A DNA stretch of 64,000 bases from Pseudomonas sp. LS1212 (GCF_024741815.1 NZ_CP102951.1:744001-808000), one strand, 5' to 3'. Shown: positions 42,731 through 51,402, counted from the stretch's first letter. The notes: generated by a model not told the origin, from the sequence alone. Numbers and translations are program-made.

Positions 42731-43011
42731 TCAACCTGTGCAAGTCCACCCGCAGGGGCTTGTCCTCGCTTCGATGCCATGTGCAAGCAGTTCTTGAGCT
42801 TCAACCGTTTTCTTCCTGGCTTGCGCAAGAGAGAGTTCAGGATAGGTCCCAAGTCCCATGTTGATTCGATTCTTGGTCACCGGATGTGGGTAGTTGAAAT
42901 TCCACAGCGTCGAGCCATTGATTCTCACTCGCAATTGCAAGCCATCCCATCGCTGAGGACGTAATCCTTATCTTTCGGTTTTACAGCCTTGAGCTGGCGA
43001 TCAGAGAGGCG
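42731..43011 (-). pseudogene. Frameshifted remnant of a tyrosine-recombinase (DUF4102-type) integrase
   Basis: The minus strand reads RLSDRQLKAVKPKDKDYVLSDG in one frame and LQLRVRINGSTLWNFNYPHP, INMGLGTYPELSLAQARKKT in the next. This is the arm-binding N-terminus of phage/island integrases. The text is GATGGGATGGC where GATGGGGATGGC would keep the frame, so one G is missing. The catalytic domain is absent: after about residue 95 the sequence turns into unrelated text (HRLTPEESALYDDLRDN in another frame). Its 5' end faces the right-hand direct repeat, as expected for an island integrase. Confidence 0.8.
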
Positions 43012-43130
43012 GGTGGCTTGGGGCGCACATGGGTATTCCACAACATCGTTCGGTATTCCAAAAATTACCACTGAAGGGCTCGGAATACAGGTTTCGTAGA
43101 TCTCGATGGCCTGTAAATCCTTGTATTTCC

Positions 43131-43174
43131 TGGATTTCAGGCACAAAAAAAGACGTCCGTGGACGTCTTTAGAT
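43131..43174. repeat. 44-bp direct repeat, right copy (possible att site/terminator)
   Basis: Same sequence as 41759-41802 except TTTC for TTTA. It lies about 120 bp upstream of the integrase remnant's first codons. The two copies bracket 1.3 kb with the toxin-antitoxin pair and the integrase relic. Confidence 0.7.
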
Positions 43175-43365
43175 GTTTGATTGGTGGGCCGGGGTAATCT
43201 GAAACTGTTACCTATCTATATGATTTAAACAAAATAATATTTTTTAAGCTCGGCTTGGAATACCTTTTGGAATGCCAGGCGATTGCTTGCTTACGGAGGG
43301 ATGTGATTGGTTGGCACTTCGCCTCAAGGCGTTATTCACCTACTGGTTTTCAGTCTGTCGGATAG

Positions 43366-43458
43366 GTGGCCTACCGCCACAGCCTGGAGCTGGATCTGTC
43401 TTCGTCGTTGAACAATCAGGTTTTCAACGAACTACTCGCGCTGATCGCCCGCCGCCAC
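43366..43458 (+). pseudogene. C-terminal remnant of a second CobT-like VWA gene
   Basis: Reads AYRHSLELDLSSSLNNQVFN, ELLALIARRH. The intact gene at 45603-47330 ends YRRSLELDLSRSLDNAVFDEILRLLNGRH. The last roughly 30 codons are therefore present a second time, here on the opposite strand and with an in-frame TAG just upstream. The fragment ends 13 bp before a TauR-type site and 174 bp before the permease gene. It points to an ancestral cobT-permease arrangement that was later rearranged. Confidence 0.75.
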
Positions 43459-43471
43459 CGAATGTCCCGGC

Positions 43472-43504
43472 GTGGCTCCAGCAGCGCGCCGCAATTGGTC
43501 CTAA
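43472..43504 (+). promoter_or_regulatory. Putative TauR operator before the permease gene
   Basis: GTGGC-N16-AATTGGTCCTAA. The two TGG half-sites are 23 bp apart, exactly as in the sites before cobS, tpa, the xsc unit and the exporter. It ends 128 bp upstream of the permease ATG. Confidence 0.55.
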
Positions 43505-43632
43505 AAAGTTCTGCACTCCCGGAAGACACTTCGCAGGCAGCCAGATTCGCTCCCCATACCATGAAGGATCGATGACCGACTGCTTCTGTACTGCCTTTCA
43601 ACCTAAAATAATAACGAAATGGGGTGAGCAGC

Positions 43633-45063
43633 ATGTCCGTACCTCAACAAACCCGATCGGAGAACTCCAACGGGGGCCTGCAATCGGGACTCAAGCAACG
43701 TCACATGGCCATGATCGCCCTGGGTGGTGTCATCGGTGCCGGGCTGTTCGTCGGCAGCGGCGTGGTCATCCAGTCTGCGGGGCCCGCCGCCCTGATTTCT
43801 TTTCTGGTCACCGGCGTACTGGTCATCCTGATCATGCGCATGCTCGGCGAAATGGCCTGCGCCATACCGACCGTCGGGTCCTTCTACGAATATGCACGCA
43901 TGGCCTGGGCCGATCATCCACAGTCGAGCCAACTGGCCGGTTTCCTCACCGGCTGGATGTACTGGTATTTCTGGGTGATCGTCGTCGCCGTGGAGGCCGT
44001 GGCTGGCGCCTCGCTCATTCAGTTCTGGTTGCCGGACGTACCGGCCTGGACCATTAGCCTGACGCTGATGATCATTCTGACCTTCACGAACCTGGCCTCG
44101 GTTGCCTCCTTCGGCGAGTTCGAGTTCTGGTTCTCATCGATCAAGGTCGCGGCGATCCTGGTTTTTCTGCTTCTGGGCGGGCTGTATCTGTTAGGTATGT
44201 GGCCGACCGAAACCCACCACGGGCTGAGTTCGATGCTCAGTCACGGCGGCTTCATGCCCAACGGCATTGGGCCGGTGTTGACCGGCGCGGTGGCCGCGAC
44301 CGGATTCTATTTCGGCGCGGAGATCGTCACCGTGGCTGCCGCCGAATCTGCCGATCCGGTACGCTCGGTCGCGCGGGCCACCAACTCGGTGATCACCCGC
44401 GTTCTGTTCTTCTATGTCGGCTCGATCCTGCTGGTGGTCACCCTGGTCCCCTGGGATTCGCCCGCCATGCTCACGCCTTATTCCAGCGCTCTGGCAGCCA
44501 TGGGCTTCGGCTGGGCCGCGCACGTGATGAACGCCATCGTGCTAACGGCAGTGCTGTCCTGTCTCAATTCGGGCATCTATGCGTCTTCGCGCATGCTGTT
44601 CGCACTGACCAAACGCGGCGACGCACCGCGCAGCCTGGCCAAGCTGTCCCCGCGGGGCGTACCGCGCCGCGCGATCTTTTTCGGCACGCTGTTCGGCTAT
44701 CTGTCGGTGGTCATGTCGTACATATCGCCGGACACCATCTTCGCCTTTCTGGTCAACTCTTATGGCACCGTGGCGATCTTCGTCTATGTGCTGATCGCCC
44801 TGTCTCAGCTGCGCTTGCGCGCGAAGCTGGAACGCGAGGCGCCGGAGAAACTCAAGGTTCGGATGTGGTGCTATCCCTACCTGACCTACGTCGCCATCTT
44901 TGGCATGCTCGGCATAGTCACCGGCATGGCCTTCATACCAGAGCAACGCATGCCTCTGGCATTGGGCGTAGCCAGCCTGGCGATTCTGCTGTTGGCGTTC
45001 ATCAGTCGCAGCATCTGGCGGCGGATCAAAGGCCTGCCGGAGGTCGTACCGGTGAGCAGCTAG
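43633..45063 (+). CDS. Amino-acid permease (APC superfamily), candidate taurine importer
   Basis: A 476-aa inner-membrane transporter with 12 predicted segments. It has the AAT/GabP-type N-terminus (GLKQRHMAMIALGGVIGAGLFVGSG) and GFYFGAEIVTVAAAESADP in segment 6. The relatives I recognise are GABA, beta-alanine and aromatic amino-acid permeases. ATG 43633 is chosen since GGGGTGA lies seven bases ahead; GTG 43624 is an alternative. The upstream TauR-type site and location beside the taurine genes suggest taurine (an amino-sulfonate similar in size to GABA/beta-alanine) as substrate. This is inference. A strong terminator follows. Confidence 0.8.
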   Translation: MSVPQQTRSENSNGGLQSGLKQRHMAMIALGGVIGAGLFVGSGVVIQSAGPAALISFLVTGVLVILIMRMLGEMACAIPTVGSFYEYARMAWADHPQSSQLAGFLTGWMYWYFWVIVVAVEAVAGASLIQFWLPDVPAWTISLTLMIILTFTNLASVASFGEFEFWFSSIKVAAILVFLLLGGLYLLGMWPTETHHGLSSMLSHGGFMPNGIGPVLTGAVAATGFYFGAEIVTVAAAESADPVRSVARATNSVITRVLFFYVGSILLVVTLVPWDSPAMLTPYSSALAAMGFGWAAHVMNAIVLTAVLSCLNSGIYASSRMLFALTKRGDAPRSLAKLSPRGVPRRAIFFGTLFGYLSVVMSYISPDTIFAFLVNSYGTVAIFVYVLIALSQLRLRAKLEREAPEKLKVRMWCYPYLTYVAIFGMLGIVTGMAFIPEQRMPLALGVASLAILLLAFISRSIWRRIKGLPEVVPVSS

Positions 45064-45087
45064 CCGTTGTGACTCGCTGGTTTTGTT

Positions 45088-45117
45088 AAGAAAAGTCGCC
45101 GCTCGGCGACTTTTCTT
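45088..45117 (+). terminator. Strong terminator after the permease gene
   Basis: AAGAAAAGTCGCC-GCTC-GGCGACTTTTCTT, a 13-bp perfect stem. Confidence 0.9.
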
Positions 45118-45602
45118 ATTATCGCCGGGCGCCAGCCAACCGCGAGCAATGCCTTGATCGAAGCCTTCATGTCCATCGCCAACGTCTGACCTCAGGCGGG
45201 AGCCAAGCGGCTGCTGTAGATGCCGGCGAACACCTACGAAGAAAATGATGAACAAGGGCAACGGTAGAGCCGGTCGCCGGCTTTCGCCGGTGTTCGAAGT
45301 CGCAGCCCAGGCCGAACAGACGCGATAGCAGTACACCAAGGTTGAGGATTAGCAGGACCGCACCGACCACCGTCGTCGTCAGGCCCACCGAGCGAAAAAG
45401 TCTGCTCCACGGTGATGTGTATGCCGAGGTTTTCCCCTTCGCCCAGGATACGACGCTATTCAGGGCCACATCATGTCCACGGCTGGGGCAGAAAATAGAG
45501 TGCGCAAGTGCCCTGAAACTCTACGCCAGGGCGGTATTTGGCATTTTTTCAGGGCGTTTTTGCACGGCGTGCAGGGTGCCGCTGGGGAGGCATCATCGGG
45601 GG
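45118..45602. other. Intergenic region with gene debris
   Basis: No intact gene. The plus strand ends a frame with NALIEAFMSIANV and a stop near 45188. The minus strand has a single hydrophobic stretch (TTTVVGAVLLILNLGVLLSRLFGL) without family identity. Both look like remnants of older genes in a rearranged region. It includes the cobT downstream end. Confidence 0.35.
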
Positions 45603-47330
45603 TCAGTGGCGGCCGTTGAGCAGACGCAGGATTTCGTCGAATACGGCATTGTCCAAGCTGCGCGACAAATCAAGCTCCAGGCTCCGGCGATAATAGGGGC
45701 TCAGGTCCAGACCGACGCCGAGGGCGTACAACTCGATGCTGCCCTCCTGCTCGATCTGTCGCGTCACTTGCTTGAGGTGCAGGTCGAGGATGTCCTGCTG
45801 GTTGGTCTGGTGGGTGGCGCTGTCCATCGGGCAGCCGTCGGAGATGACGATCAGGATGCGCCGTCGTGCGTCGCGCTGCAGCAGCCGCTGACGCGCCCAG
45901 AGGAGCGCCTCGCCGTCGATGCCCTCGCGAAAAAGGTCGGACTTGAGCAGCGCGGCAATGTTCGGCCGGGCGCGGCGCCAGGAAGTTTCGGCATCCTTGT
46001 AGACCAGATGGCTAAGCTCGTTGAGTCTTCCCGGATTGGCTGGCTGGCCCATGCCGCGCCAGCGCTTCAAAAGGCGCCCGCCATTCCATTGGCCGGTCGT
46101 GAAACCGAGGATTTCACTGCGAGCGCCAGCCAGTTCCAGGGCACGACTGAAGGCGTCAGCCAGCAAGGCGACACTCTCGATGTGGTTGCGCATGGAGCCG
46201 GAGTTGTCGATCAGCAGACTGACCAGGCAATCACTGTGCGGACGCTCTTGCTCGTGGCGAAAAATCTCGCGTTGCTCGGGGCTGATGATCAGGCGACTGA
46301 GGCGCCCGGCATCGATCTGTCCGTCGGTCTGGGCGAAGGCCCAGCCATCTCGACGAGGCGCTGCCAACAGGGCACACAAGCGCTTGGCCAGGCGTGGCAG
46401 ATTGAGGCCCTGGCCAGCCAGGCGACGGTCCAGGCGCTGGCGCAGTTCGCGCAACAACTCGGGCAGTACCAGGCTGGCGGCGTTACGCTCGCAATCGTAG
46501 TCGCGGCTGAATACCTGATAAGTAAAGGCGTTGTTGCTGCCTCGTGGATTACCTTGGGCAGCACCGCTGTTGCTGACGTCACCCTCGCCATCCTGATCCA
46601 CGTCCAGTAACAGGGCGAAGGCCAGATGAGTCTTTTCGGCGATTTCCGAGACCTTGCGCTCGTCGTTACCGAGCAGTTCGGCATCCAGTTGCTCGATCAG
46701 TTCCTGTGCCTTGGCGGCAATCAGCAGGGCATGCTCGGTAAACTCCGCCTGGTTATGGCGACAGTGGCGCATCAGACCGAAGGCCGCGCCGAAATGGCCG
46801 AGCAGGCTCAGGCGTGGCGCTTCAATGAGCATCTCCGTCTGTTCCCCGGCGCGGCCGCCACACAGCAGAATCCAGCTCATCTGCGCCAGGGTGAAGAGCA
46901 GCAGGCCGACATGTCCCTCGGTCTGCCCAGCGTCGAGAAACTGCTGGCTCCACTGCTCGAAGCGTTGCAACAGATTGCGCCGCACGCCGGGATGACAGTC
47001 GGCCACCAACGACTCGACGCGCAGTTGCTCGAGCAGTTCGAACACCAGACGCGCGATGGGCTGTGCCGGGAGAGCTTGGCGGACCAGCGCCGGATCACTG
47101 TGTTTCAAACGCAGCGCCAGGCTATCAGCCACCCCGCGCCAGGCTAGACTCTCATCGCGCTCGGGGTCTGGGTGCAGGTGCGGGGCGCGCACCGGGAAGT
47201 GCCGTTCCTGCACTTCCAGACGGCCGCCGCGGTAGCGTACGCGCCGCTCACCGGACAGTGCACGCAGTGTCGCCGCGCAGAGTTCCTCGAGTTGTTGCTG
47301 GCGTTTCTCGTGGCGTGGCGGCGGGTTCAT
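45603..47330 (-). CDS. CobT-like VWA-domain protein
   Basis: A 575-aa protein related to the CobT subunit of cobaltochelatase. The C-terminal von Willebrand A domain has an intact MIDAS (DNSGSMRNHIE; later SDGCPMDS). The usual acidic Asp/Glu-rich linker is short (DVDQDGEGD). It is encoded 20 bp after the CobS-like AAA+ gene, so the two form a MoxR/VWA pair. No cobN and no other corrin gene is nearby. Instead the pair lies among taurine-catabolism genes under a shared operator, so a chaperone or metal-insertion role for another protein is more plausible than B12 synthesis. Confidence 0.72.
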   Translation of the reverse strand: MNPPPRHEKRQQQLEELCAATLRALSGERRVRYRGGRLEVQERHFPVRAPHLHPDPERDESLAWRGVADSLALRLKHSDPALVRQALPAQPIARLVFELLEQLRVESLVADCHPGVRRNLLQRFEQWSQQFLDAGQTEGHVGLLLFTLAQMSWILLCGGRAGEQTEMLIEAPRLSLLGHFGAAFGLMRHCRHNQAEFTEHALLIAAKAQELIEQLDAELLGNDERKVSEIAEKTHLAFALLLDVDQDGEGDVSNSGAAQGNPRGSNNAFTYQVFSRDYDCERNAASLVLPELLRELRQRLDRRLAGQGLNLPRLAKRLCALLAAPRRDGWAFAQTDGQIDAGRLSRLIISPEQREIFRHEQERPHSDCLVSLLIDNSGSMRNHIESVALLADAFSRALELAGARSEILGFTTGQWNGGRLLKRWRGMGQPANPGRLNELSHLVYKDAETSWRRARPNIAALLKSDLFREGIDGEALLWARQRLLQRDARRRILIVISDGCPMDSATHQTNQQDILDLHLKQVTRQIEQEGSIELYALGVGLDLSPYYRRSLELDLSRSLDNAVFDEILRLLNGRH

Positions 47331-47350
47331 GGTGGTCTTCCTGTGCGGGT

Positions 47351-48331
47351 TCAGGCCAGTGCCAGCAGGGGGAGCGCCGATTCGGCCAGCTCTTGGTCGA
47401 AGCAGCGTTGGTAGTATTCGGCGACGATTGGCTGCTCTGCTTCGTCGCATTTGTTGAGGAACGACAGGCGGAAGGCCAGCGCCGGGTCGCTGAAAATCTC
47501 CATGTTTTCCGCCCAGGAGATCACGCAGCGCGGCGACATCAGGGTCGACAGGTCTCCGCTGGCGAAGCCTTGGCGAGTCAGGTCGGCCACCGCCACCATC
47601 TGCGTCAGCAACCGTTCGCCCTGTCGGGCGAGCAGGTGCGGCACCCGCGCGGCGACTATCGCGACTTCTTCGGCCTGGGGCAGGTAGTTCAGAGTGGCGA
47701 CTATGTTCCAGCGATCCAGCTGCGCCTGATTGAGCACCCGGGTGCCGTTGTAAAGCCCGTTCAGGTTGCCCAGGCCAACGGTGTTGGCGGTGGCGAACAG
47801 TCGGAACGAGGGGTGCGGATGGATCACTTGATTCTGGTCGAGCAGATTGAGCTTACCGTCGCGTTCGAGGATGCGCTGAATCACGAACATTACGTCCGGA
47901 CGGCCAGCGTCGTATTCGTCGAAGATCAGCGCCATGGGCCGACGCAGTGCCCAGGGCAAGATGCCTTCCTGGAATTCGGTGACCTGTTTACCCTCACGCA
48001 GGACGATGCCGTCCTTGCCGATCAGGTCCAGGCGGCTGATATGACCGTCCAGGTTGACGCGCGTGCAAGGCCAGTTGAGCTTCGCAGCGACCTGTTCGAT
48101 ATGGGTCGACTTGCCGCTGCCGTGCAGACCTTGCAGCATCACCCGGCGATTGCGGGTGAAGCCTGCGAGAATCGCCAGGGTGACTTCCGGGTTGAAGCGA
48201 TAGGCAGCGTCGATCTCCGGCACCTGCTCGTTTGGGGTGAGGAACACCGGTACGCGCATGCTGGAGTCGATACCGAACAACTCCCGGACAGGGACCAGAC
48301 GGCTGGCAGGTTCGATGTTCAGGTCGGTCAT
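47351..48331 (-). CDS. CobS-like MoxR-family AAA+ ATPase
   Basis: A 326-aa ATPase with Walker A GLHGSGKST (about residue 69), Walker B ALIFDEYDAG and sensor ATANTVGLGN. The N-terminus (SMRVPVFLTPNEQVPEIDAAYRF) is typical of CobS. It would work as a hexamer with the VWA protein encoded downstream to remodel a partner or insert a metal ion. It is first in a two-gene minus-strand unit whose promoter region (48332-48547) carries a TauR-type site 100-135 bp upstream. Confidence 0.78.
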   Translation of the reverse strand: MTDLNIEPASRLVPVRELFGIDSSMRVPVFLTPNEQVPEIDAAYRFNPEVTLAILAGFTRNRRVMLQGLHGSGKSTHIEQVAAKLNWPCTRVNLDGHISRLDLIGKDGIVLREGKQVTEFQEGILPWALRRPMALIFDEYDAGRPDVMFVIQRILERDGKLNLLDQNQVIHPHPSFRLFATANTVGLGNLNGLYNGTRVLNQAQLDRWNIVATLNYLPQAEEVAIVAARVPHLLARQGERLLTQMVAVADLTRQGFASGDLSTLMSPRCVISWAENMEIFSDPALAFRLSFLNKCDEAEQPIVAEYYQRCFDQELAESALPLLALA

Positions 48332-48430
48332 GAATGTCGCCTTAGGGGCCGGGGTGGAGGTCGTGATTCTAGGGGCGTGGCCGGAGTTGGGGAGGGACCA
48401 GTTACCGGCACCCGATGCGGCCAGTGGTGG

Positions 48431-48464
48431 CTGGCGCCACGTTCGGGCGAAAACTGGCTCTATG
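48431..48464 (+). promoter_or_regulatory. Putative TauR operator between the cobS-like gene and the 82-aa ORF
   Basis: CTGGC-N16-AACTGGCTCTAT. Over the first 33 bp it matches the site before tpa at most positions (CTGGC, CACG, GGGC, AACTGG, TCTA). The half-sites are 23 bp apart. Confidence 0.55.
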
Positions 48465-48547
48465 GTCCAAGGCGGTGGCGGCTAAGGATGGTCCTGGTAG
48501 TAAAACGCCTGGCGGTTGCCGCCGAACAACCTTGAGAGGTCAATCAG

Positions 48548-48796
48548 ATGTCCGCCGATACGCTGACGATCAAGCTGGACCCGGAACTCCTTGCGCTCTT
48601 TCGCCGCTACGAGGCGCATATGCAGATCACTCCGGAATATTACATCGACGAACTGCTGGCCAAGACCCGGCCGACCCTGCAGGCCGTAGTCGAGGCGTTG
48701 GACGAAGCCGCTGGCGACCCCGAGGTGCTGGCTCAGCTGTTTGGCCGCAGGATGGCCAGCCTGATGCAGCAGCAGAGCGATAAGGTCAGTGCCTGA
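48548..48796 (+). CDS. Uncharacterised 82-aa protein
   Basis: Reads MSADTLTIKLDPELLALFRR... with helical regions and a C-terminal MASLMQQQSD. Resemblance to ribbon-helix-helix proteins (TLTIKLDPELLALFRRYEA) is suggestive only. GAGAGGTCAATCAG precedes the ATG. It is divergent from the CobS-like gene with a TauR-type site between them (84 bp upstream). Function not recognised. It could be a regulator or a partner of the AAA+/VWA pair. Confidence 0.55.
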   Translation: MSADTLTIKLDPELLALFRRYEAHMQITPEYYIDELLAKTRPTLQAVVEALDEAAGDPEVLAQLFGRRMASLMQQQSDKVSA

Positions 48797-48928
48797 GACC
48801 CACTCAGTGCCGGGTTCCTGCCCCATGTTGCACAAAAGGCGTACAACAGGCGCCCGTTTGAGGGTATGGCGATTCGTGGGCACGCCGGAGGTTGTCATCC
48901 TCCGCGAGCCTCAGCGAAGGTGGGTGGC

Positions 48929-49545
48929 TCAGCTGCGCATGACCTCGTCCAGCGCATGTTCGAGTGTGCTGACCGTGCGCTCGATATTGTGCAGCTTGTC
49001 GAGTCCGAACAGACCGATGCGAAAGGTCTGGAAGTCGGCCGGCTCGTCGCATTGCAACGGCACTCCGGCGGCGATCTGCAGGCCGTGCGCGGCAAATTTC
49101 CTGCCGCTCTTGATCTCGGCATCGTCGGTATAGCTGACCACCACGCCAGGGGCCTGAAAGCCAGCTGCGGCCACGCTCTTGATACCCTTGCCGGTCAATA
49201 GGGCGCGCACCCGGTCGCCGAGCTCCTGCTGTTCGCCGCGGACCTTGTCGAAGCCGTAGGCTTCGGTCTCTTTCATCACATCGCGAAAACGCGCCAGGGC
49301 ATCGCTGGGCATGGTCGCGTGGTAGGCATGCCCGCCCTGTTCGTAGGCCTGCATGATCTGCAGCCATTTCTTCAGGTCACAGGCGAAGCTGCTGCTCTGC
49401 GTCTGCTCGATGCGCTTGAGGGCCAAGGGGCTGAACATCACCAAGGCGCAGCAAGGGGACGCGCTCCAGCCTTTCTGCGGCGCACTGATCAGCAGGTCGA
49501 TAGCGCACTTCTGCATATCGACCCACAGCGCGCCCGAGGCGGTTC
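48929..49545 (-). pseudogene. 5'-truncated class V aminotransferase
   Basis: The minus strand starts in mid-gene with DGTASGALWVDMQKCAIDLL and continues SAPQKGWSASPCCALVMFSP to a normal C-terminus (LEHALDEVMRS). This is the C-terminal half of an alanine-glyoxylate type PLP aminotransferase, with the region around the PLP lysine (QKGWSASP) kept. The N-terminal roughly 190 residues are missing: the frame runs straight into the end of the dehydrogenase gene at 49548. It is probably inactive and arose by a deletion that joined the two genes. Confidence 0.75.
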
Positions 49546-49547
49546 CA

Positions 49548-51212
49548 TCAGGATGCGAACGTGCTCAGTGCAGGCGCCGGTACCGCCATGGTGTGCTGTG
49601 TGCGGGCGCTGGGTTGGAGGCAGTCTTCGAGAATCATCGTTGAGGCCTTTTCGGCAATCATCACCACGGGGACGTTTGTGTTGCCCGAGACCAATGTCGG
49701 CATGATCGAGCAGTCGACCACCCGCAGTCCCTGCACGCCATGTACACGTAAGCGCGAATCGACCACCGCGAGCGGATCGTTACCCATCTTGCAGGTGCCG
49801 GATGGGTGAAAGATGGTCGCCCCGTACTGACGGCAGAACTCGAGAATCTGTTCGTCGCTCTGGGTCTCGTTGCCAGGCCGGTACTCGCGGCGAATCAAAC
49901 GCTTGAGCGGCCCGGTCTCTGCCAGCTTGCGGGTGTAACGCACCGCTGCAATCACTGTTTTGCGGTCCAGTTCGGTCGACAGGTAATTCGGCTGCATCGA
50001 CGGCGGTTGCAAGGGGTCGGTAGAGGTGATGCGCACATAGCCACGACTTTCGGGGCGCAATTGGCAAACCGACATGGTGAAGCCTGAGAAGGGATGCACA
50101 CTGCCGCCTGCAGAGTCGGCGCTGAGCGTACCGAAGTGGTACTGAATGTCGGGTGTACTGCTTTGCTCCAGCACTCGGGTGAACAGCCCGCCCTGATTGA
50201 TGCCGATGGCCAGCGGTCCGCTGCGGGTCAGCAGCCACTGCAGACCCAGGCGCAATTTACGCAGCGGCGAACGCAGATCATCGTTGGTGCTGATCGGTTG
50301 GCTGCACTCGTAGATCAAGCGAATCTGCAAATGGTCCTGCAGGTTTTCACCCACACCAGGCAGAGCATGTACCGTCGCAATGTTGAATTTTTTCAGCAGA
50401 TCCGCGGGGCCGACGCCAGACAATTGCAGTAACTGCGGTGATTGCAACGCGCCGGCGCTGAGAATCACTTCGCGGTTAGCACGTACGGTCAGCGACTGAC
50501 CATTTTTTCGGTACTGAACGCCGACTGCGCGGGTGCCGTCGAAGAGGATTTTTTCGGCTTGGGCGAGCGATTCGATGGTCAGGTTCGGACGACGCTTGGC
50601 TGGGCGCAGATAGGCAACCGCAGTGCTGCAGCGCAAGCCCTTGCGTGTGGTCAGTTGGTAGTAGCCGACGCCTTCCTGATCACCGGTGTTGAAGTCCTGG
50701 ATGTGGGGTACGCCAAGTTCTTTAGCCGCCCCGATGAAGCCTTCGGTGAGGGGATGCCGCGCCTTGATGCTGGACGCCGATAACGGCCCGTCGGTGCCGC
50801 GAGTGGGGCCAGGACCAAGGTCGTTGCACTCGGCGCGGCGGAAGTAGGGTAAAACTTCGTCCCAACCCCAGCCGGAGTTACCGGCGCTGGCCCAGGCATC
50901 GTAATCAGCGCGCTGGCCACGAATGAAGATGAGACCGTTGATTGAACTGCAGCCACCTAACACCTTGCCGCGCGGCCAGTAGATGCGCCGGTCGTTCATG
51001 CCGGGATCTGGATCGGTGTAGAAGCCCCAGTTGTAAACCGGGTGGAACATGGTCTTGGCGTAGCCTATCGGGATGTGGATCCACGGATACCGATCCGCAG
51101 GCCCCGCCTCGAGTAAGCAAACGCAGTATCGTCCGTTCTCGCTGAGTCTATTGGCCAGCACACAACCGGCTGAACCGGCACCGACAATGACGAAGTCATA
51201 GGCACGAGACAT
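49548..51212 (-). CDS. GMC-family (choline-dehydrogenase-like) flavoprotein; candidate isethionate dehydrogenase
   Basis: A 554-aa FAD alcohol dehydrogenase. Seen: VIVGAGSAGCVLANRLSE (FAD), PRGKVLGGCSSINGLIFIRG, the active-site end ATIFHPSGTCKMGNDPLAVVD and SGNTNVPVVMIAEKAS. The last about 20 residues (after MILEDC) are atypical and may come from the deletion that joined it to the truncated aminotransferase. GMC enzymes oxidise alcohols such as choline. Known isethionate dehydrogenases feeding Xsc are, as far as I recall, also of this type, and an IclR-like remnant lies just upstream. The substrate remains open (choline, isethionate or another alcohol). Confidence 0.75.
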   Translation of the reverse strand: MSRAYDFVIVGAGSAGCVLANRLSENGRYCVCLLEAGPADRYPWIHIPIGYAKTMFHPVYNWGFYTDPDPGMNDRRIYWPRGKVLGGCSSINGLIFIRGQRADYDAWASAGNSGWGWDEVLPYFRRAECNDLGPGPTRGTDGPLSASSIKARHPLTEGFIGAAKELGVPHIQDFNTGDQEGVGYYQLTTRKGLRCSTAVAYLRPAKRRPNLTIESLAQAEKILFDGTRAVGVQYRKNGQSLTVRANREVILSAGALQSPQLLQLSGVGPADLLKKFNIATVHALPGVGENLQDHLQIRLIYECSQPISTNDDLRSPLRKLRLGLQWLLTRSGPLAIGINQGGLFTRVLEQSSTPDIQYHFGTLSADSAGGSVHPFSGFTMSVCQLRPESRGYVRITSTDPLQPPSMQPNYLSTELDRKTVIAAVRYTRKLAETGPLKRLIRREYRPGNETQSDEQILEFCRQYGATIFHPSGTCKMGNDPLAVVDSRLRVHGVQGLRVVDCSIMPTLVSGNTNVPVVMIAEKASTMILEDCLQPSARTQHTMAVPAPALSTFAS

Positions 51213-51238
51213 CCGAAATCCTCTTTTTATTTTAGTCG

Positions 51239-51402
51239 TGAACCCGATCTGCAGTGTCGAGGGTCATTGCCTGACGGCGCTGGCCTGCCATGCGCCCACG
51301 GCACGGAAAAGCCTTAACGACTTGATCGAATACATTCCCCAGTTGCAAGCTGCGGCCGTGCAACTGGCGCTTTCCTTTGCGTTGGAATCCTCCCGCGGTT
51401 GA
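51239..51402 (+). pseudogene. Possible C-terminal remnant of an IclR-type regulator
   Basis: The plus strand reads GHCLTALACHAPTARKSLND, LIEYIPQLQAAAVQLALSFA and then a stop. The pattern resembles the end of the IclR effector domain (small-residue core followed by a terminal helix with LPQL-AAA-LA). No start or DNA-binding part precedes it; the dehydrogenase gene is divergent and begins 27 bp away. If correct, a regulator gene was destroyed here. Family assignment is tentative. Confidence 0.35.

Noticed and set aside
45167..45469. A 100-codon minus-strand frame with one hydrophobic stretch
   Set aside because: No family, no ribosome site, and the second half looks like random Arg/Pro-rich text; treated as debris.
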